A DNA stretch of 64,000 nt from Microbulbifer sediminum (GTDB lineage: Bacteria > Pseudomonadota > Gammaproteobacteria > Pseudomonadales > Cellvibrionaceae). The stretch covers positions 62,001 through 126,000 of the forward strand of contig NZ_JAJSAP010000007.1 in the NCBI RefSeq assembly GCF_021729035.1, given 5' to 3'. The notes beneath the pieces were generated by a model, which saw only the letters and a list, made by a program, of their open reading frames with translations, did no database searches and was not told the DNA's origin. Shown here piece after piece: positions 10,006 through 19,279 of the stretch (positions are counted from its first letter, which is position 1; each line of letters begins with the position of its first letter). A program made the position numbers and the translations under genes.

Positions 10006-12126
10006 TTGCATACCATCGATAGTCTGGCCCATCGCCTCTCCTCCTACCTGCCCCCCGACCAGATCCAGATAGTCCGCCGCGCCTACTTTTATGCGGAGCA
10101 GGCCCACGAGGGCCAGCAGCGCCGCTCCGGCGAACCCTATGTCACCCATCCCCTGGCCGTAGCGACCATCCTCGCGGGCATGCACATGGACCACGAGAGC
10201 CTGGCTGCTGCGATGCTGCACGATGTGATCGAGGATACCGGCATCCCCAAGGCGGCGCTGCAGGAGCAGTTCGGTGACGAGGTGGCCGACCTGGTGGACG
10301 GGGTCTCCAAGCTGACCCAGTTCGAGACCGACAGCCCGGCGGAGAAGCAGGCGGAGAACTTCCAGAAAATGGCGCTGGCCATGGCCCGGGATATCCGCGT
10401 AATCCTGGTCAAACTGGCCGACCGCCTGCACAACATGCGTACGCTGGGGGCGCTCAAGCCCCAGAAGCGTGTGCGTATTGCCCGTGAAACCCTCGAGATC
10501 TACGCGCCCATTGCCCACCGGCTGGGCATGAACGATGTGCGTATCGAGTTCGAGGACCGCGCCTTTTTCGCCATCTACCCGCTGCGGGCCAGCCGCCTGC
10601 GCGCGGCTCTCGTGGCAGCACGGGGCAACCGCAAGGAACTGCTGGAGAAAATCCAGAACGCCATCGAGGTACGGCTGCAACGGGAAAATATCGATGCGCT
10701 GGTGATTGGTCGCGAAAAGCACCTGTTCAGCATCTACCAGAAGATGCGCGCCAAGAAGAAATCGTTCAAGGAAATCATGGACGTCTACGCGTTTCGCATC
10801 ATCGTCGACAGCGTGGACACCAGCTACCGGGTACTGGGTGTAATCCACAACCTGTACAAGCCGGTGATCAGCGAATTCAAGGACTATATCGCCATCCCCA
10901 AATCGAATGGCTACCAATCCCTGCACACGGTATTGCTGGGGATGCACGGGGTGCCGATCGAGGTGCAGATCCGCACCAAGGAAATGGACGAAATGGCCAA
11001 CAGTGGTATTGCCGCCCACTGGCTGTACAAGGCGTCCGGAGACGAGGTAATCAACACCGGCGGTACCAGCCAGGTGCGCGCGCGACGCTGGGTCCAGGGG
11101 CTGCTGGAAATGCAGCAACGTGCCGGCGACTCGCTGGAATTCATCGAGAACGTGAAGATCGACCTGTTCCCGGACGAGGTCTACGTGTTCACCCCCAAGG
11201 GCGAGATCATCGATTTGCCGGCTGGCGCCACGGCGGTCGATTTCGCCTACTCGGTGCATACCGACGTGGGCAACTCCTGTGTGGCGGTACGCATCAACCA
11301 GCGCCTGGCGCCCCTCTCGCAACCGCTGGAAAGCGGGCAGAAGGTGGAGATCCTCACCCGCAAGAACGCGCAGCCGAACCCCAACTGGCTCAACTTTGTG
11401 GTCACCGCCAAGGCGCGCAGTGCCATTCGCCATTACCTCAAGCACCAGCGCCACCACGACTCCATCGCCCTGGGCCGGCGACTGCTGGAGAAAGCGCTGC
11501 TCAAGTTCAATACCAGCCTCGGCCAGCTGGGCGAAGAGCAGCTGCAGCGGGGCCTGAAAGAAGCCAAATGTGCGACCCTGGACAAGCTGCTGGAGGAAAT
11601 CGGGCTCGGCAACAAGGTCGCGTTTTCGGCGGCCAAGCTGCTGGTGCCAGCGGGCAGTGCCGAGACCGAGGCCAGCAATATCTCCTCACCGCTGAACATC
11701 GATGCCCAGGAGGGTATGCTGATCAGCTTTGCGCGCTGCTGTCGCCCGATCCCGGGAGATACCATCATTGGCCATATCAGTTCCGGCAAGGGGGTGGTGG
11801 TGCACCGCGATACCTGTCGCAACACCAACGACTTCCGCGACCACCCGGAAAACATCATGCTGGTGAACTGGTCACCCGATGTGAAGGGGGAGTTCCTTGC
11901 CGATGTGCGGGTCGAGGTGGAATCCGAGCGCGGCATCATCGCGCGCCTTGCCACCCGAATCACGGAAGAGGGTGCCAGCATCGAGCAGATCCACGTGGAT
12001 GAGAAGGATGCCCACAACAGCGTGATTGCGATGACCCTGGAGGTCAGCAACCGTGTCCACCTGGCCCGGGTGATGCGGCGGCTGCGCAACCTGCCATCGG
12101 TGATCCGCATCGCGCGCCCGGGATGA
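10006..12126 (+). CDS. spoT: Bifunctional (p)ppGpp synthetase/hydrolase SpoT
   Basis: Stringent-response enzyme of 706 residues that makes and mainly degrades (p)ppGpp. The N-terminal HD hydrolase domain keeps His72-Asp73 (LHDVIEDT), matching E. coli SpoT numbering, so hydrolysis should be active. The synthetase domain (about 230-345), TGS domain (about 390-450), a conserved Cys/His region (ARCCRPIPGD) and a C-terminal ACT domain (about 630-706) follow in order. The start is taken as TTG at 10006 with GGAGG about 10 nt upstream, 40 nt after rpoZ, so it is probably cotranscribed with rpoZ. Confidence 0.95.
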   Translation: MHTIDSLAHRLSSYLPPDQIQIVRRAYFYAEQAHEGQQRRSGEPYVTHPLAVATILAGMHMDHESLAAAMLHDVIEDTGIPKAALQEQFGDEVADLVDGVSKLTQFETDSPAEKQAENFQKMALAMARDIRVILVKLADRLHNMRTLGALKPQKRVRIARETLEIYAPIAHRLGMNDVRIEFEDRAFFAIYPLRASRLRAALVAARGNRKELLEKIQNAIEVRLQRENIDALVIGREKHLFSIYQKMRAKKKSFKEIMDVYAFRIIVDSVDTSYRVLGVIHNLYKPVISEFKDYIAIPKSNGYQSLHTVLLGMHGVPIEVQIRTKEMDEMANSGIAAHWLYKASGDEVINTGGTSQVRARRWVQGLLEMQQRAGDSLEFIENVKIDLFPDEVYVFTPKGEIIDLPAGATAVDFAYSVHTDVGNSCVAVRINQRLAPLSQPLESGQKVEILTRKNAQPNPNWLNFVVTAKARSAIRHYLKHQRHHDSIALGRRLLEKALLKFNTSLGQLGEEQLQRGLKEAKCATLDKLLEEIGLGNKVAFSAAKLLVPAGSAETEASNISSPLNIDAQEGMLISFARCCRPIPGDTIIGHISSGKGVVVHRDTCRNTNDFRDHPENIMLVNWSPDVKGEFLADVRVEVESERGIIARLATRITEEGASIEQIHVDEKDAHNSVIAMTLEVSNRVHLARVMRRLRNLPSVIRIARPG

Positions 12127-12269
12127 TTTTGGGATAAATGGCGGCTTTTTATACACCGCGACGCAAAACTTCTGCTTTATAGCCGGCCAAATAATCTCCG
12201 GGCTCCCCAAACCCCACCAGCCGCGCTATATTGCCCCGCTTCGTTTTTCAGCAAACTCTGGAGTGAACC

Positions 12270-12653
12270 ATGCCTAATCGCGCGGTAATAAAAACCGATA
12301 AGGCACCGGCCGCTATTGGCAGCTATTCCCAGGCCGTGAAGGTGGATAACACCGTTTACCTGTCGGGACAGATCCCGCTGGATCCGGAAACCATGGAAAT
12401 TGTGCCGGGCGGCTTTGAAGCCCAGGCGCGGCAGGTGTTTGCGAACCTGAGCGCTGTCTGCGAGGCGGCCAACGGCTCACTGGGGCACATCGTCAAGTTG
12501 AACCTGTACCTGACCGACCTGAGTAATTTCGCCACGGTTAACACTGTCATGGCCGAATGCTTTGACGAGCCGTTCCCGGCCCGCGCGGCAGTGGGTGTGA
12601 AGGAATTGCCGAAAGGTGCGTTGTTCGAGGCGGAAGCGGTAATGGTGATCTGA
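12270..12653 (+). CDS. ridA: RidA family 2-iminobutanoate/2-iminopropanoate deaminase
   Basis: Cytosolic trimeric enzyme (127 residues) that hydrolyses reactive enamine/imine intermediates released by PLP enzymes such as threonine dehydratase. The conserved Arg105 (FPARAAVGV), the GSYSQAV N-terminal motif and the C-terminal EAEAVMVI match active RidA. GGAG lies 6 nt before the ATG. Following spoT is common in gammaproteobacteria, though here a 143-bp gap leaves room for its own promoter. Confidence 0.95.
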   Translation: MPNRAVIKTDKAPAAIGSYSQAVKVDNTVYLSGQIPLDPETMEIVPGGFEAQARQVFANLSAVCEAANGSLGHIVKLNLYLTDLSNFATVNTVMAECFDEPFPARAAVGVKELPKGALFEAEAVMVI

Positions 12654-12672
12654 CCGGCAGGGCCGCCTCAGG

Positions 12673-12694
12673 GGCACCCGCGCCACCGGGTGCC
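12673..12694. terminator. Stem-loop between convergent ridA and the epimerase gene
   Basis: GGCACCCG (12673-12680) pairs perfectly with CGGGTGCC (12687-12694) across a 6-nt loop. No T-tract follows on either strand, so it is a weak or factor-assisted terminator, or an mRNA 3' end stabiliser. Confidence 0.4.
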
Positions 12695-12699
12695 AGACC

Positions 12700-13578
12700 T
12701 CAGTCTATATCGAGCAGGGCACTGTAGCCCGCCCGGTAATCCGGGTACTTCAGTTCGTACCCACTTTCCAGCATGCGCCGATTGCTGAGCTTCTTCGAAC
12801 GGCGCTGGCTGGTCTGCACCTCCTCCCGCAAATGTGCCCCGGTGTATCCCATCACCCGCGCGAGCCAGTGCTGTAACTCGTGCATGGGCACCGGCGTGGA
12901 GTCCGCACCGATATACAGACGCTCCGGCGACCAGCCCTGGCGTTGCTTTTCCATCAGGTGAATCAGGAAGCCGATGCAGTCGTCAACATGGATGCGATTG
13001 CTGAACTGGGGCGGGTGCGGGGGAGCGCACCGGCCGGCACGGACCTGGGAGAGCAGGCGATCACGCCCGGGACCATAAATACCCGCAAAGCGCACCACGC
13101 AGGTGACCGGCACTGCATCGCGGATAATCTCTTCCGCCGCCAACAGCATATCCCCCTGGAATCCTGTGGGAATCGGGGGAGTACGCTCGTCGATCCACTC
13201 CTCGCCGCCCTGGCCGTACACCCGGGTGGAGGAGACCCAGATCAACAGGCGCGGCGGCGTTTCCAGGTTGCCCAGCGCCGTGGCCATGGCCGTCGCCGTA
13301 TCCACGTAGGCCCGCTGGTAACCACCGGGGGTGTACTCATCCGGGGTGAACGTGGCAATCACCACATCCGCGCCGCCAGACAACAGCCGTTCTATATCTT
13401 CCGGCTTGGTTGCGTCCCCGCGTCGCCAGCGCACCGCGTCGGCACGGCGCTTGCGTGCCAGGGCCACCAGCGGGTTACGGCGAACGCCGTACACTTCGTA
13501 GGCGTTGCGATCCAACTGCAGCGCCAGGCGGGCCCCCAGGTCACCACAGCCAAATATCCAGAGCTTTTGTTTGTTCAT
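12700..13578 (-). CDS. NAD-dependent epimerase/dehydratase-like protein (YeeZ-like)
   Basis: Rossmann-fold protein of 292 residues with the dinucleotide motif GCGDLGARLA at 10-19 and an SSTRVYG active-site region. The usual SDR catalytic YxxxK lysine is not evident after this tyrosine, as in other YeeZ-type members, so catalysis may be altered or lost. Residues around 200 (NRIHVDDCIGFL) match the extended SDR fold. Its substrate is unknown. It converges on ridA and has GGAG upstream of its ATG. Confidence 0.82.
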   Translation of the reverse strand: MNKQKLWIFGCGDLGARLALQLDRNAYEVYGVRRNPLVALARKRRADAVRWRRGDATKPEDIERLLSGGADVVIATFTPDEYTPGGYQRAYVDTATAMATALGNLETPPRLLIWVSSTRVYGQGGEEWIDERTPPIPTGFQGDMLLAAEEIIRDAVPVTCVVRFAGIYGPGRDRLLSQVRAGRCAPPHPPQFSNRIHVDDCIGFLIHLMEKQRQGWSPERLYIGADSTPVPMHELQHWLARVMGYTGAHLREEVQTSQRRSKKLSNRRMLESGYELKYPDYRAGYSALLDID

Positions 13579-13806
13579 CAGAAACTCCGCAGGGCAACCG
13601 GCCGCTCAACCGCCGCCATGCGGTACCCCCCCAAAAAAATCCAGTTCGAGCGTTATCTTGTGCAGCGGAACCCGCGGCGTGTTCAGTCTGTCATTGTTTG
13701 GCCCGGGGTTCCTCGACTTCCAGCACAGTTCCGGCGCTGCCTGTGGCACACACCGGGACAGGAGCGGGGGCGGCTCACCTGCCTTGCCCCCGGCAACGCC
13801 GGGTGA

Positions 13807-14067
13807 TCAGCCGCCGCGCGTCTTCAGTTTGCGGTAGATAAACAGGAAGATCAGCGCACCAATGGTGGCCGTGACAATGTCGCCCAGGCCAAAACCGGTT
13901 ACCGGGCCGCCGATACCGACCAGGGAGCCCAGCCAGCCACCGATAAAGGCACCGATAATCCCGATGACCATGGTGACAATCCAGCCGCCGGGATCGGGGC
14001 CGGGCATGATCCATTTGGCCAGCGCGCCGGCTATCAGGCCGAGAATAATCCAGGAAAAAATACCCAT
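13807..14067 (-). CDS. GlsB/YeaQ/YmgE family small membrane protein
   Basis: 86 residues with three hydrophobic, Gly-rich segments (about 5-20, 30-50, 60-80) and a basic C-terminus, typical of the transglycosylase-associated/YeaQ family in the inner membrane. Members are often induced in stationary phase or stress, and their molecular role is unknown. GGAG precedes the ATG. It is divergent from oxyR across 188 bp; the pairing may only reflect position. Confidence 0.9.
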   Translation of the reverse strand: MGIFSWIILGLIAGALAKWIMPGPDPGGWIVTMVIGIIGAFIGGWLGSLVGIGGPVTGFGLGDIVTATIGALIFLFIYRKLKTRGG

Positions 14068-14221
14068 GGTGGCTCTCCACTCAGTGTGACCTTACACGTA
14101 TAGCAAATTTGCGCGCCTTTTTCCTCTAAGTACGGTTTTTTATAGCAATTTTTTCTAAGCGCTCGAAAAAGTATCCTCAGTCACATAGGGGGCTGGAAGC
14201 GGAGACTGTTATATGAATAAT

Positions 14222-14232
14222 CCCTATTAGGG
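14222..14232. promoter_or_regulatory. Short palindrome just upstream of oxyR
   Basis: CCCTA-T-TAGGG lies 23 nt before the oxyR start in an AT-rich leader. It is too short to assign; the tetrad spacing of a classical OxyR site is not seen here. Confidence 0.25.
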
Positions 14233-14255
14233 CTGATCAACTGATTGACTTAACC

Positions 14256-15182
14256 ATGACACTGAATGAACTCCGCTATATCGTGACCCTGGCTCAGGAA
14301 CAGCATTTCGGTCGCGCCGCAGAACGCTGCTTTGTCAGCCAGCCGACCCTGTCCATCGCGGTCAAGAAACTGGAGAAGGAGCTGGGGGTCTCCCTGTTCG
14401 AACGCTCAAAGACCCGGGTGCAGGCAACCCCCCTCGGGGAGCGCATCGTGGCACAGGCACAGCTGGTACTGGAGCAGTCGGCGGCCATCCGCGATATCGC
14501 CAGTGCCGGCAAGGACCAGCTGTCGAGCCCGCTCTCGGTGGGCGCCATCTTCACCATCGGTCCCTACCTCTTTCCGCATTTTATCCCGCAGTTGCAGCAA
14601 CTGGCACCGGACATGCCACTGGTCGTCGAGGAGGGCTACACTGCGACGCTGCGCCAGCGCCTGCGCAAGGGCGAGCTGGACGCGATCATCATCGCGCTGC
14701 CGTTCAACGAGCCCGATGTGGTCACCCAGCCTCTCTACGACGAGCCCTTTGTGGTATTGATGCCCGCTGACCACCCGCTGGCGGCACAGGAACAGATTTC
14801 CGCCGACCAGCTGGCCGAGGACAATGTGCTGCTGCTGGGGGAGGGGCACTGCTTCCGGGACCAGGTACTGGAAGCCTGTCCACAGCTGCAGCACAGTATC
14901 GAAAAAGAATCGGGTAACGGGCGCATCCGCACCGCTGCCGACGGCAGCTCCCTGGAAACACTGCGCCATATGGTGGCGTCCGGTCTCGGCATCACCGTCC
15001 TGCCCATGTCGGCGGTAACCGCTTCGCAATACGCCAGCGGCCTGCTCACCACCCGGCCGTTCGAGGCCCCGGCACCACAGCGCACCGTGGCCCTGGCCTG
15101 GCGGGCCAGCTTCCCGCGTCATCGCGCGATCGATATACTGCGCGACGCCATCAACCAGTGCCAGCTATCGATCAGTGAGTAA
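14256..15182 (+). CDS. oxyR: Hydrogen peroxide-inducible regulator OxyR
   Basis: LysR-family activator of 308 residues. The N-terminal winged HTH (about 1-60, MTLNELRYIVTLAQEQHFGRA) binds DNA. The redox pair is present at Cys199 (EGHCFRDQ) and Cys208 (LEACPQ), the same numbers as in E. coli OxyR, so peroxide sensing by disulfide formation is expected. Its stop codon overlaps the recG start by 8 bp, so the two genes are cotranscribed and probably translationally coupled. Confidence 0.97.
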   Translation: MTLNELRYIVTLAQEQHFGRAAERCFVSQPTLSIAVKKLEKELGVSLFERSKTRVQATPLGERIVAQAQLVLEQSAAIRDIASAGKDQLSSPLSVGAIFTIGPYLFPHFIPQLQQLAPDMPLVVEEGYTATLRQRLRKGELDAIIIALPFNEPDVVTQPLYDEPFVVLMPADHPLAAQEQISADQLAEDNVLLLGEGHCFRDQVLEACPQLQHSIEKESGNGRIRTAADGSSLETLRHMVASGLGITVLPMSAVTASQYASGLLTTRPFEAPAPQRTVALAWRASFPRHRAIDILRDAINQCQLSISE

Positions 15183-17259
15183 TCCTGCCGACCAGCCCGT
15201 TACGACTTTGCGGGGCGTGGGCGAAAAATTCGCCCAGGTGCTGGACCGCCTGCATATCTCCTCGGTCCAGGACCTGCTGTTTCACCTGCCACACCGCTAC
15301 CAGGACCGTACCCGGGTAACACCCATCGCCGCACTCATGCCCGGGGTGGACGCAGTCGTCGAAGGCGAGGTGCGCGCGGCGGACATTGTCTTCGGCCGCC
15401 GCCGCAGCCTGGTGGTGCGGCTGCAGGATGGCAGCGGCACCATGTCGCTGCGCTTCTTCCACTTCAGCGCGGCACAGAAGCAACGCTTCAGCCCCGGCGT
15501 GCGACTGCGCTGTTACGGCGAGGCTAGGCGTGGCAGTGGCGGCATTGAACTGTATCACCCGGAAACCGAAATTATTGGTGAGGTGGCGCCGGCCCGGCCC
15601 GACACCCTGACGCCGGTGTACCCACTGACCGAGGGCGTAAGCCAGGCTCGTATGCGCGGCCTGGTCCAGCAGGCACTGGAGCACCTGGAACGGTCCGGGG
15701 TGACCGAGCTGCTCCCGCCCGCAATCCTGCCGGCAGTAATGCGCTACCCGCTGGCGGATGCTCTGCGCTTCCTGCACACCCCACCCGCCGGAACCGATCT
15801 GGAACAACTGTTGCAGGGAATGCATCCTGCGCAACAGCGGCTGGCCCTGGAGGAATTGCTGGCCCATCACCTGAGCCTGCTCGAGCTGCGACACAAGGGC
15901 GACGTCAACTCGGCGCCGCCACTACCGGCGGACAACGCGCTGGAGCGTGACTTCCTGGCCGGGTTGCCATTCCGGCTCACCGGGGCGCAGGAACGTGTCT
16001 GCCGCGAAATCGCCGCAGACCTCGCTCGGCCCACGCCGATGATGAGACTGCTACAGGGAGATGTGGGTTCGGGCAAGACCCTGGTGGCCGCCCTGGCGGC
16101 CCTGAAGGCGATCGGCAATCACACACAGGTCGCGGTGATGGCGCCAACCGAGATACTGGCAGAACAGCACCGGCGTAACTTCAGCGCCTGGCTGGAACCG
16201 CTCGGGGTCCGGGTGGCGTGTCTCACCGGCAGCCTGAAGGCGAGTGAACGACGCGAGCAAAGTGCAGCCATCGCATCGGGCCAGGCACAGGTGGTGGTGG
16301 GCACCCACGCCCTGTTCCAGGCCGATGTGGAGTTCCACAACCTGGCGCTGGTGATTATCGACGAGCAGCACCGTTTCGGCGTGCGCCAGCGGCTGGAGTT
16401 GCGGCAGAAGGGCAGTGTTGGAGGTGGCGGCAGGCCCGTCCACCCCCACCAGTTGATCATGACTGCCACCCCGATTCCGCGCACCCTGGCGATGTCGGTA
16501 TTTGCCGACCTCGACTGCTCGGTAATCGATGAGCTACCGCCGGGACGGCAGCCCATCAATACGGTGGCAATTTCCGGCGAGCGGCGCGATGAGGTGATGG
16601 AGCGCGTGCACCGGGCTGTGGCCGAGGGCCGACAGGCCTACTGGGTCTGCACGCTGATCGAGGAATCCGAGAGCCTGCAGGCGCAAGCCGCGGAGTCCAC
16701 CGCATCGGAGCTGGCGGAAGCACTCGATGGGGTTCGCATCGCACTGGTGCACGGCCGGCTGAAGGCCGCACAGAAAGAGCGCGTTATGAACGCATTCAAG
16801 GCCGGCGAGGTTGACCTGCTGGTAGCCACCACAGTGATTGAGGTGGGCGTGGATGTACCCAATGCCAGCCTGATGATCATTGAGAACCCGGAGCGGCTGG
16901 GCCTGGCGCAGCTGCACCAGTTGCGCGGTCGCGTGGGACGGGGTTCGGTGGCCAGCCACTGCGTCCTGCTCTATGGCAGCCCGCTATCAAAGAACGGGCG
17001 TGCGCGCCTGCAGGCACTGCGCCAGCACAGTGATGGTTTTGCCATCGCCGAGGAGGACCTGCGATTGCGGGGCCCCGGTGAAATCCTGGGCACGCGCCAG
17101 ACCGGCGAGATCGGCCACCGGATTGCCGACCTGCAGCGGGATGCACCGCTGCTACCACTGGTGCAGAAAATCGCCGCCTCAGCGGAGCTGACCGGTTCCG
17201 CCCGGCATCTCCTCGTAGAGCGCTGGTTACAGACCAAACCGCGCTTTGCCGAAGCGTGA
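15175..17259 (+). CDS. recG: ATP-dependent DNA helicase RecG
   Basis: Branch-migration helicase of 694 residues that remodels stalled forks and Holliday junctions. The N-terminal wedge/OB domain (about 1-160) is followed by two helicase lobes with Walker A Lys301 (GDVGSGKT), the DEQH box at 396-399 and motif VI near QLRGRVGRG. The GTG start overlaps oxyR by 8 bp; the length fits the family. Linking oxidative-stress sensing and fork repair in one transcript is common in related genera. Confidence 0.97.
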   Translation: MSNPADQPVTTLRGVGEKFAQVLDRLHISSVQDLLFHLPHRYQDRTRVTPIAALMPGVDAVVEGEVRAADIVFGRRRSLVVRLQDGSGTMSLRFFHFSAAQKQRFSPGVRLRCYGEARRGSGGIELYHPETEIIGEVAPARPDTLTPVYPLTEGVSQARMRGLVQQALEHLERSGVTELLPPAILPAVMRYPLADALRFLHTPPAGTDLEQLLQGMHPAQQRLALEELLAHHLSLLELRHKGDVNSAPPLPADNALERDFLAGLPFRLTGAQERVCREIAADLARPTPMMRLLQGDVGSGKTLVAALAALKAIGNHTQVAVMAPTEILAEQHRRNFSAWLEPLGVRVACLTGSLKASERREQSAAIASGQAQVVVGTHALFQADVEFHNLALVIIDEQHRFGVRQRLELRQKGSVGGGGRPVHPHQLIMTATPIPRTLAMSVFADLDCSVIDELPPGRQPINTVAISGERRDEVMERVHRAVAEGRQAYWVCTLIEESESLQAQAAESTASELAEALDGVRIALVHGRLKAAQKERVMNAFKAGEVDLLVATTVIEVGVDVPNASLMIIENPERLGLAQLHQLRGRVGRGSVASHCVLLYGSPLSKNGRARLQALRQHSDGFAIAEEDLRLRGPGEILGTRQTGEIGHRIADLQRDAPLLPLVQKIAASAELTGSARHLLVERWLQTKPRFAEA

Positions 17260-17473
17260 GCGTCGCGCTTCAAGGAACGGTACAATAGTGCCCAACAGAA
17301 TTACAGGGTTTGCCCGCGCCGCCGCCCGGTTGTCCCTACCAGGGAGTTCCGGACGGGGCGGGGCCGGTTTTTAACCACAGCAATATCCCGGGACCGAGCA
17401 CGAGCCCTTTGCCTCGCCCGATCTTACGATCGACAGAACGAAAACAGTACCAGGAGCACTCAGGGAGAGTCCC

Positions 17474-18205
17474 ATGAAAATGAGTCGCATAGTTAAGAGT
17501 CCCATGAAAAAAAGCCCCTTCAATACCTGTAAATTCATACTGATTACCGCATTACTGTCATGTCTCGCTTTCCAGGCGCAGGCCCAGCCCCGGGGCGGCT
17601 GGTTCGGCGGTGGCGAAGAAGCTCCCCTGCCAAGCCTGCGAATCCAGCACAGTGAGATTTCACTTGACGGCCCCACCCCCATGGACGGGCAGAGCCTGCA
17701 ACTGCTGCTGTCACTGCCCAATGGCCTGGGCCAACTGAAACAGGCTGCAGTGGAAAGGTTCAGCACCCACCTGCAAACGGAACTCCAGAGCAGGTTTACC
17801 GAGATGCTTACGGACGAGGACATCCCCGTGGTGCAGCAGGATAGTGACCTGGTGCTGGACAGCACGGTGGATGTTGCAATTCGCCAGCAAATCCGTGACG
17901 TGATGAAGTCCAAGCGCCACGATACGGAAAAAGGCTCGCTCAAGGTTTACGGAACATTCCGCTATACCCTGCGGGACCGGCAGGGCGCCCTGCTTGACGA
18001 GCAACTGCTCGATCTCGAATCACTGGAAGTGGAACGCCGCTACGTGACCCGCACCCCGAGGGACGGGGGGGCAGTGGAGGATAGTACCGGCCCCGCCGTG
18101 GAGCGGGCCCTTACCGACCTGGTCGAGGAAATCGTCGACCAGATAGAGGACCGGTTCGAGTCGGACACCCTCCAAGAGCTGGCGATGAAAGACCAGGCGC
18201 CCTGA
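17474..18205 (+). CDS. Exported protein of unknown function, paralog A
   Basis: 243 residues with no recognised domain. A basic N-terminus and hydrophobic segment ending near 'FQAQAQ' form a Sec signal peptide; the mature part is acidic and charged. Two starts are possible, ATG 17474 (with GGGAG upstream) and ATG 17504, because a 15-bp sequence spanning each ATG is duplicated 30 bp apart. It is clearly paralogous to the next gene: shared features are an EI.LD.P.P segment, a T.HL..EL..RF stretch, an IP.V block and a TP..G..ED....ERALT..V.E C-terminal block. A periplasmic or surface role is inferred. Confidence 0.8.
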   Translation: MKMSRIVKSPMKKSPFNTCKFILITALLSCLAFQAQAQPRGGWFGGGEEAPLPSLRIQHSEISLDGPTPMDGQSLQLLLSLPNGLGQLKQAAVERFSTHLQTELQSRFTEMLTDEDIPVVQQDSDLVLDSTVDVAIRQQIRDVMKSKRHDTEKGSLKVYGTFRYTLRDRQGALLDEQLLDLESLEVERRYVTRTPRDGGAVEDSTGPAVERALTDLVEEIVDQIEDRFESDTLQELAMKDQAP

Positions 18206-18533
18206 TCCCTCGCAAACCGCTCCTGCGCTGCGCCCCTGTGCGCAGCGCACTACCTTCCCACATCCCTCCCCGGCTGCCCTTCCAGACGCAGCGCAGCATC
18301 AACGCCCACCAGCCGCCGGCTCCGTTACTCAGAAGTGACCAAATTTTGAAAGTTGGTCCGCATTTTTTGCCAATAAGCGGACTGGCGTACTATAAAAATT
18401 TCTGTTATCAATTCCAGATATAATCCTGGCGAATACAGCAGTCTCTCCCTGTATGCGCCAACTGTGAAATCACAGCATAAGAACGACGGTAAACCGTCGC
18501 CGACATAACAATAAAATTTTCGGAGACAAAGCG
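18206..18533. other. Intergenic leader between the paralogous exported genes
   Basis: 328 bp without a supported gene. It holds a candidate sigma-70 promoter (18367-18396), a second TATAAT at 18419-18424 and a small hairpin at 18484-18499 just before the ribosome site of paralog B. Confidence 0.6.
18367..18396 (+). promoter_or_regulatory. Candidate sigma-70 promoter of paralog B
   Basis: TTGCCA (18367-18372), an 18-bp spacer and TATAAA (18391-18396) fit the sigma-70 consensus. A perfect TATAAT lies 23 bp further on but has no matching -35. Transcripts would carry a leader of about 130 nt. Confidence 0.5.
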
Positions 18534-19214
18534 ATGATATCCACCACCCGCCTGCTCACGCTGGCCGGTCTGTTGTCTGTGCTGTCTGTGCCCGTATGGG
18601 GCCAGGGCAACTTTCTGGGCTTTAAAGAAGATACCCCCAATCCCAGGGTCAAGATCGCACCGGCTGAAATAGCCCTGGACATCCCCATGCCGGTCAGTGG
18701 TGCCGGGCTGGCCGAACTGCTGGCACAGGCCAATGCCGGCCTCAGCCTGACGGCAATAAAGGATGAAGCCTTGCGCACATACCATACCCATGTGCACAAC
18801 GAGCTCTCGCAACAACTGACAGAGCGCTTCAATGACAGCGAGATCCCGCTGGTCGAGAATGCCGCTCACCTGACCCTGCAAAACTCCCTGGACGTGCAGG
18901 TGATCAAGCGATTCAGCGATCTCCGCAACGGCAGTGAATACAAACTCGAGCGCGGCAAGGTGGAGCTGGAAGGCGTCTATCGCTACCAGTGGCTGACCCC
19001 TGACGGCCGTACCGTGCGGCAGGGGGAAATCGACATTTCAGGCCTGCGCATCAGCGAGTCCTACAAAACAAAAACACCGCACGGTGAGGGCACGGGCGAG
19101 GACACCACCGAGGAATCAATCAAGCGGGCGCTGACCGAAATGGTGGATGAGATGCTCGATGAGAGCGAGGAGGATTTCGAGGCGGAGCAGCTGCGCACCC
19201 TGGCCTTACGCTAA
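18534..19214 (+). CDS. Exported protein of unknown function, paralog B
   Basis: 226 residues with a signal peptide (hydrophobic to about residue 22, 'VPVWGQG') and an acidic mature domain of unrecognised fold. It aligns with the preceding gene over the whole mature region, including DSEIPLVE, the RYQWLTPDG strand pair and the C-terminal ESIKRALTEMVDEM helix. GGAG lies 9 nt before the ATG. It has its own candidate promoter, so the two copies may be expressed separately. Confidence 0.8.
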   Translation: MISTTRLLTLAGLLSVLSVPVWGQGNFLGFKEDTPNPRVKIAPAEIALDIPMPVSGAGLAELLAQANAGLSLTAIKDEALRTYHTHVHNELSQQLTERFNDSEIPLVENAAHLTLQNSLDVQVIKRFSDLRNGSEYKLERGKVELEGVYRYQWLTPDGRTVRQGEIDISGLRISESYKTKTPHGEGTGEDTTEESIKRALTEMVDEMLDESEEDFEAEQLRTLALR

Positions 19215-19224
19215 AGCAGTCAGC

Positions 19225-19252
19225 GCACCCGGCGACATCAGCCGCCGGGTGC
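19225..19252. terminator. Stem-loop between convergent genes
   Basis: A 10-bp perfect stem (GCACCCGGCG with CGCCGGGTGC) and 8-nt loop between paralog B (+) and the symporter (-). There is no T-tract. It shares a GCACCCG core with the ridA-side stem-loop at 12673-12694. Confidence 0.4.
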
Positions 19253-19279
19253 CTGAGGCCGGGAACGGCCTGGACAGTT

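Noticed and set aside
14100-14255. OxyR autoregulatory site upstream of oxyR
   Set aside because: ATAG/CTA-like pieces occur in the AT-rich gap, but their spacing does not fit ATAG-N7-CTAT repeats.
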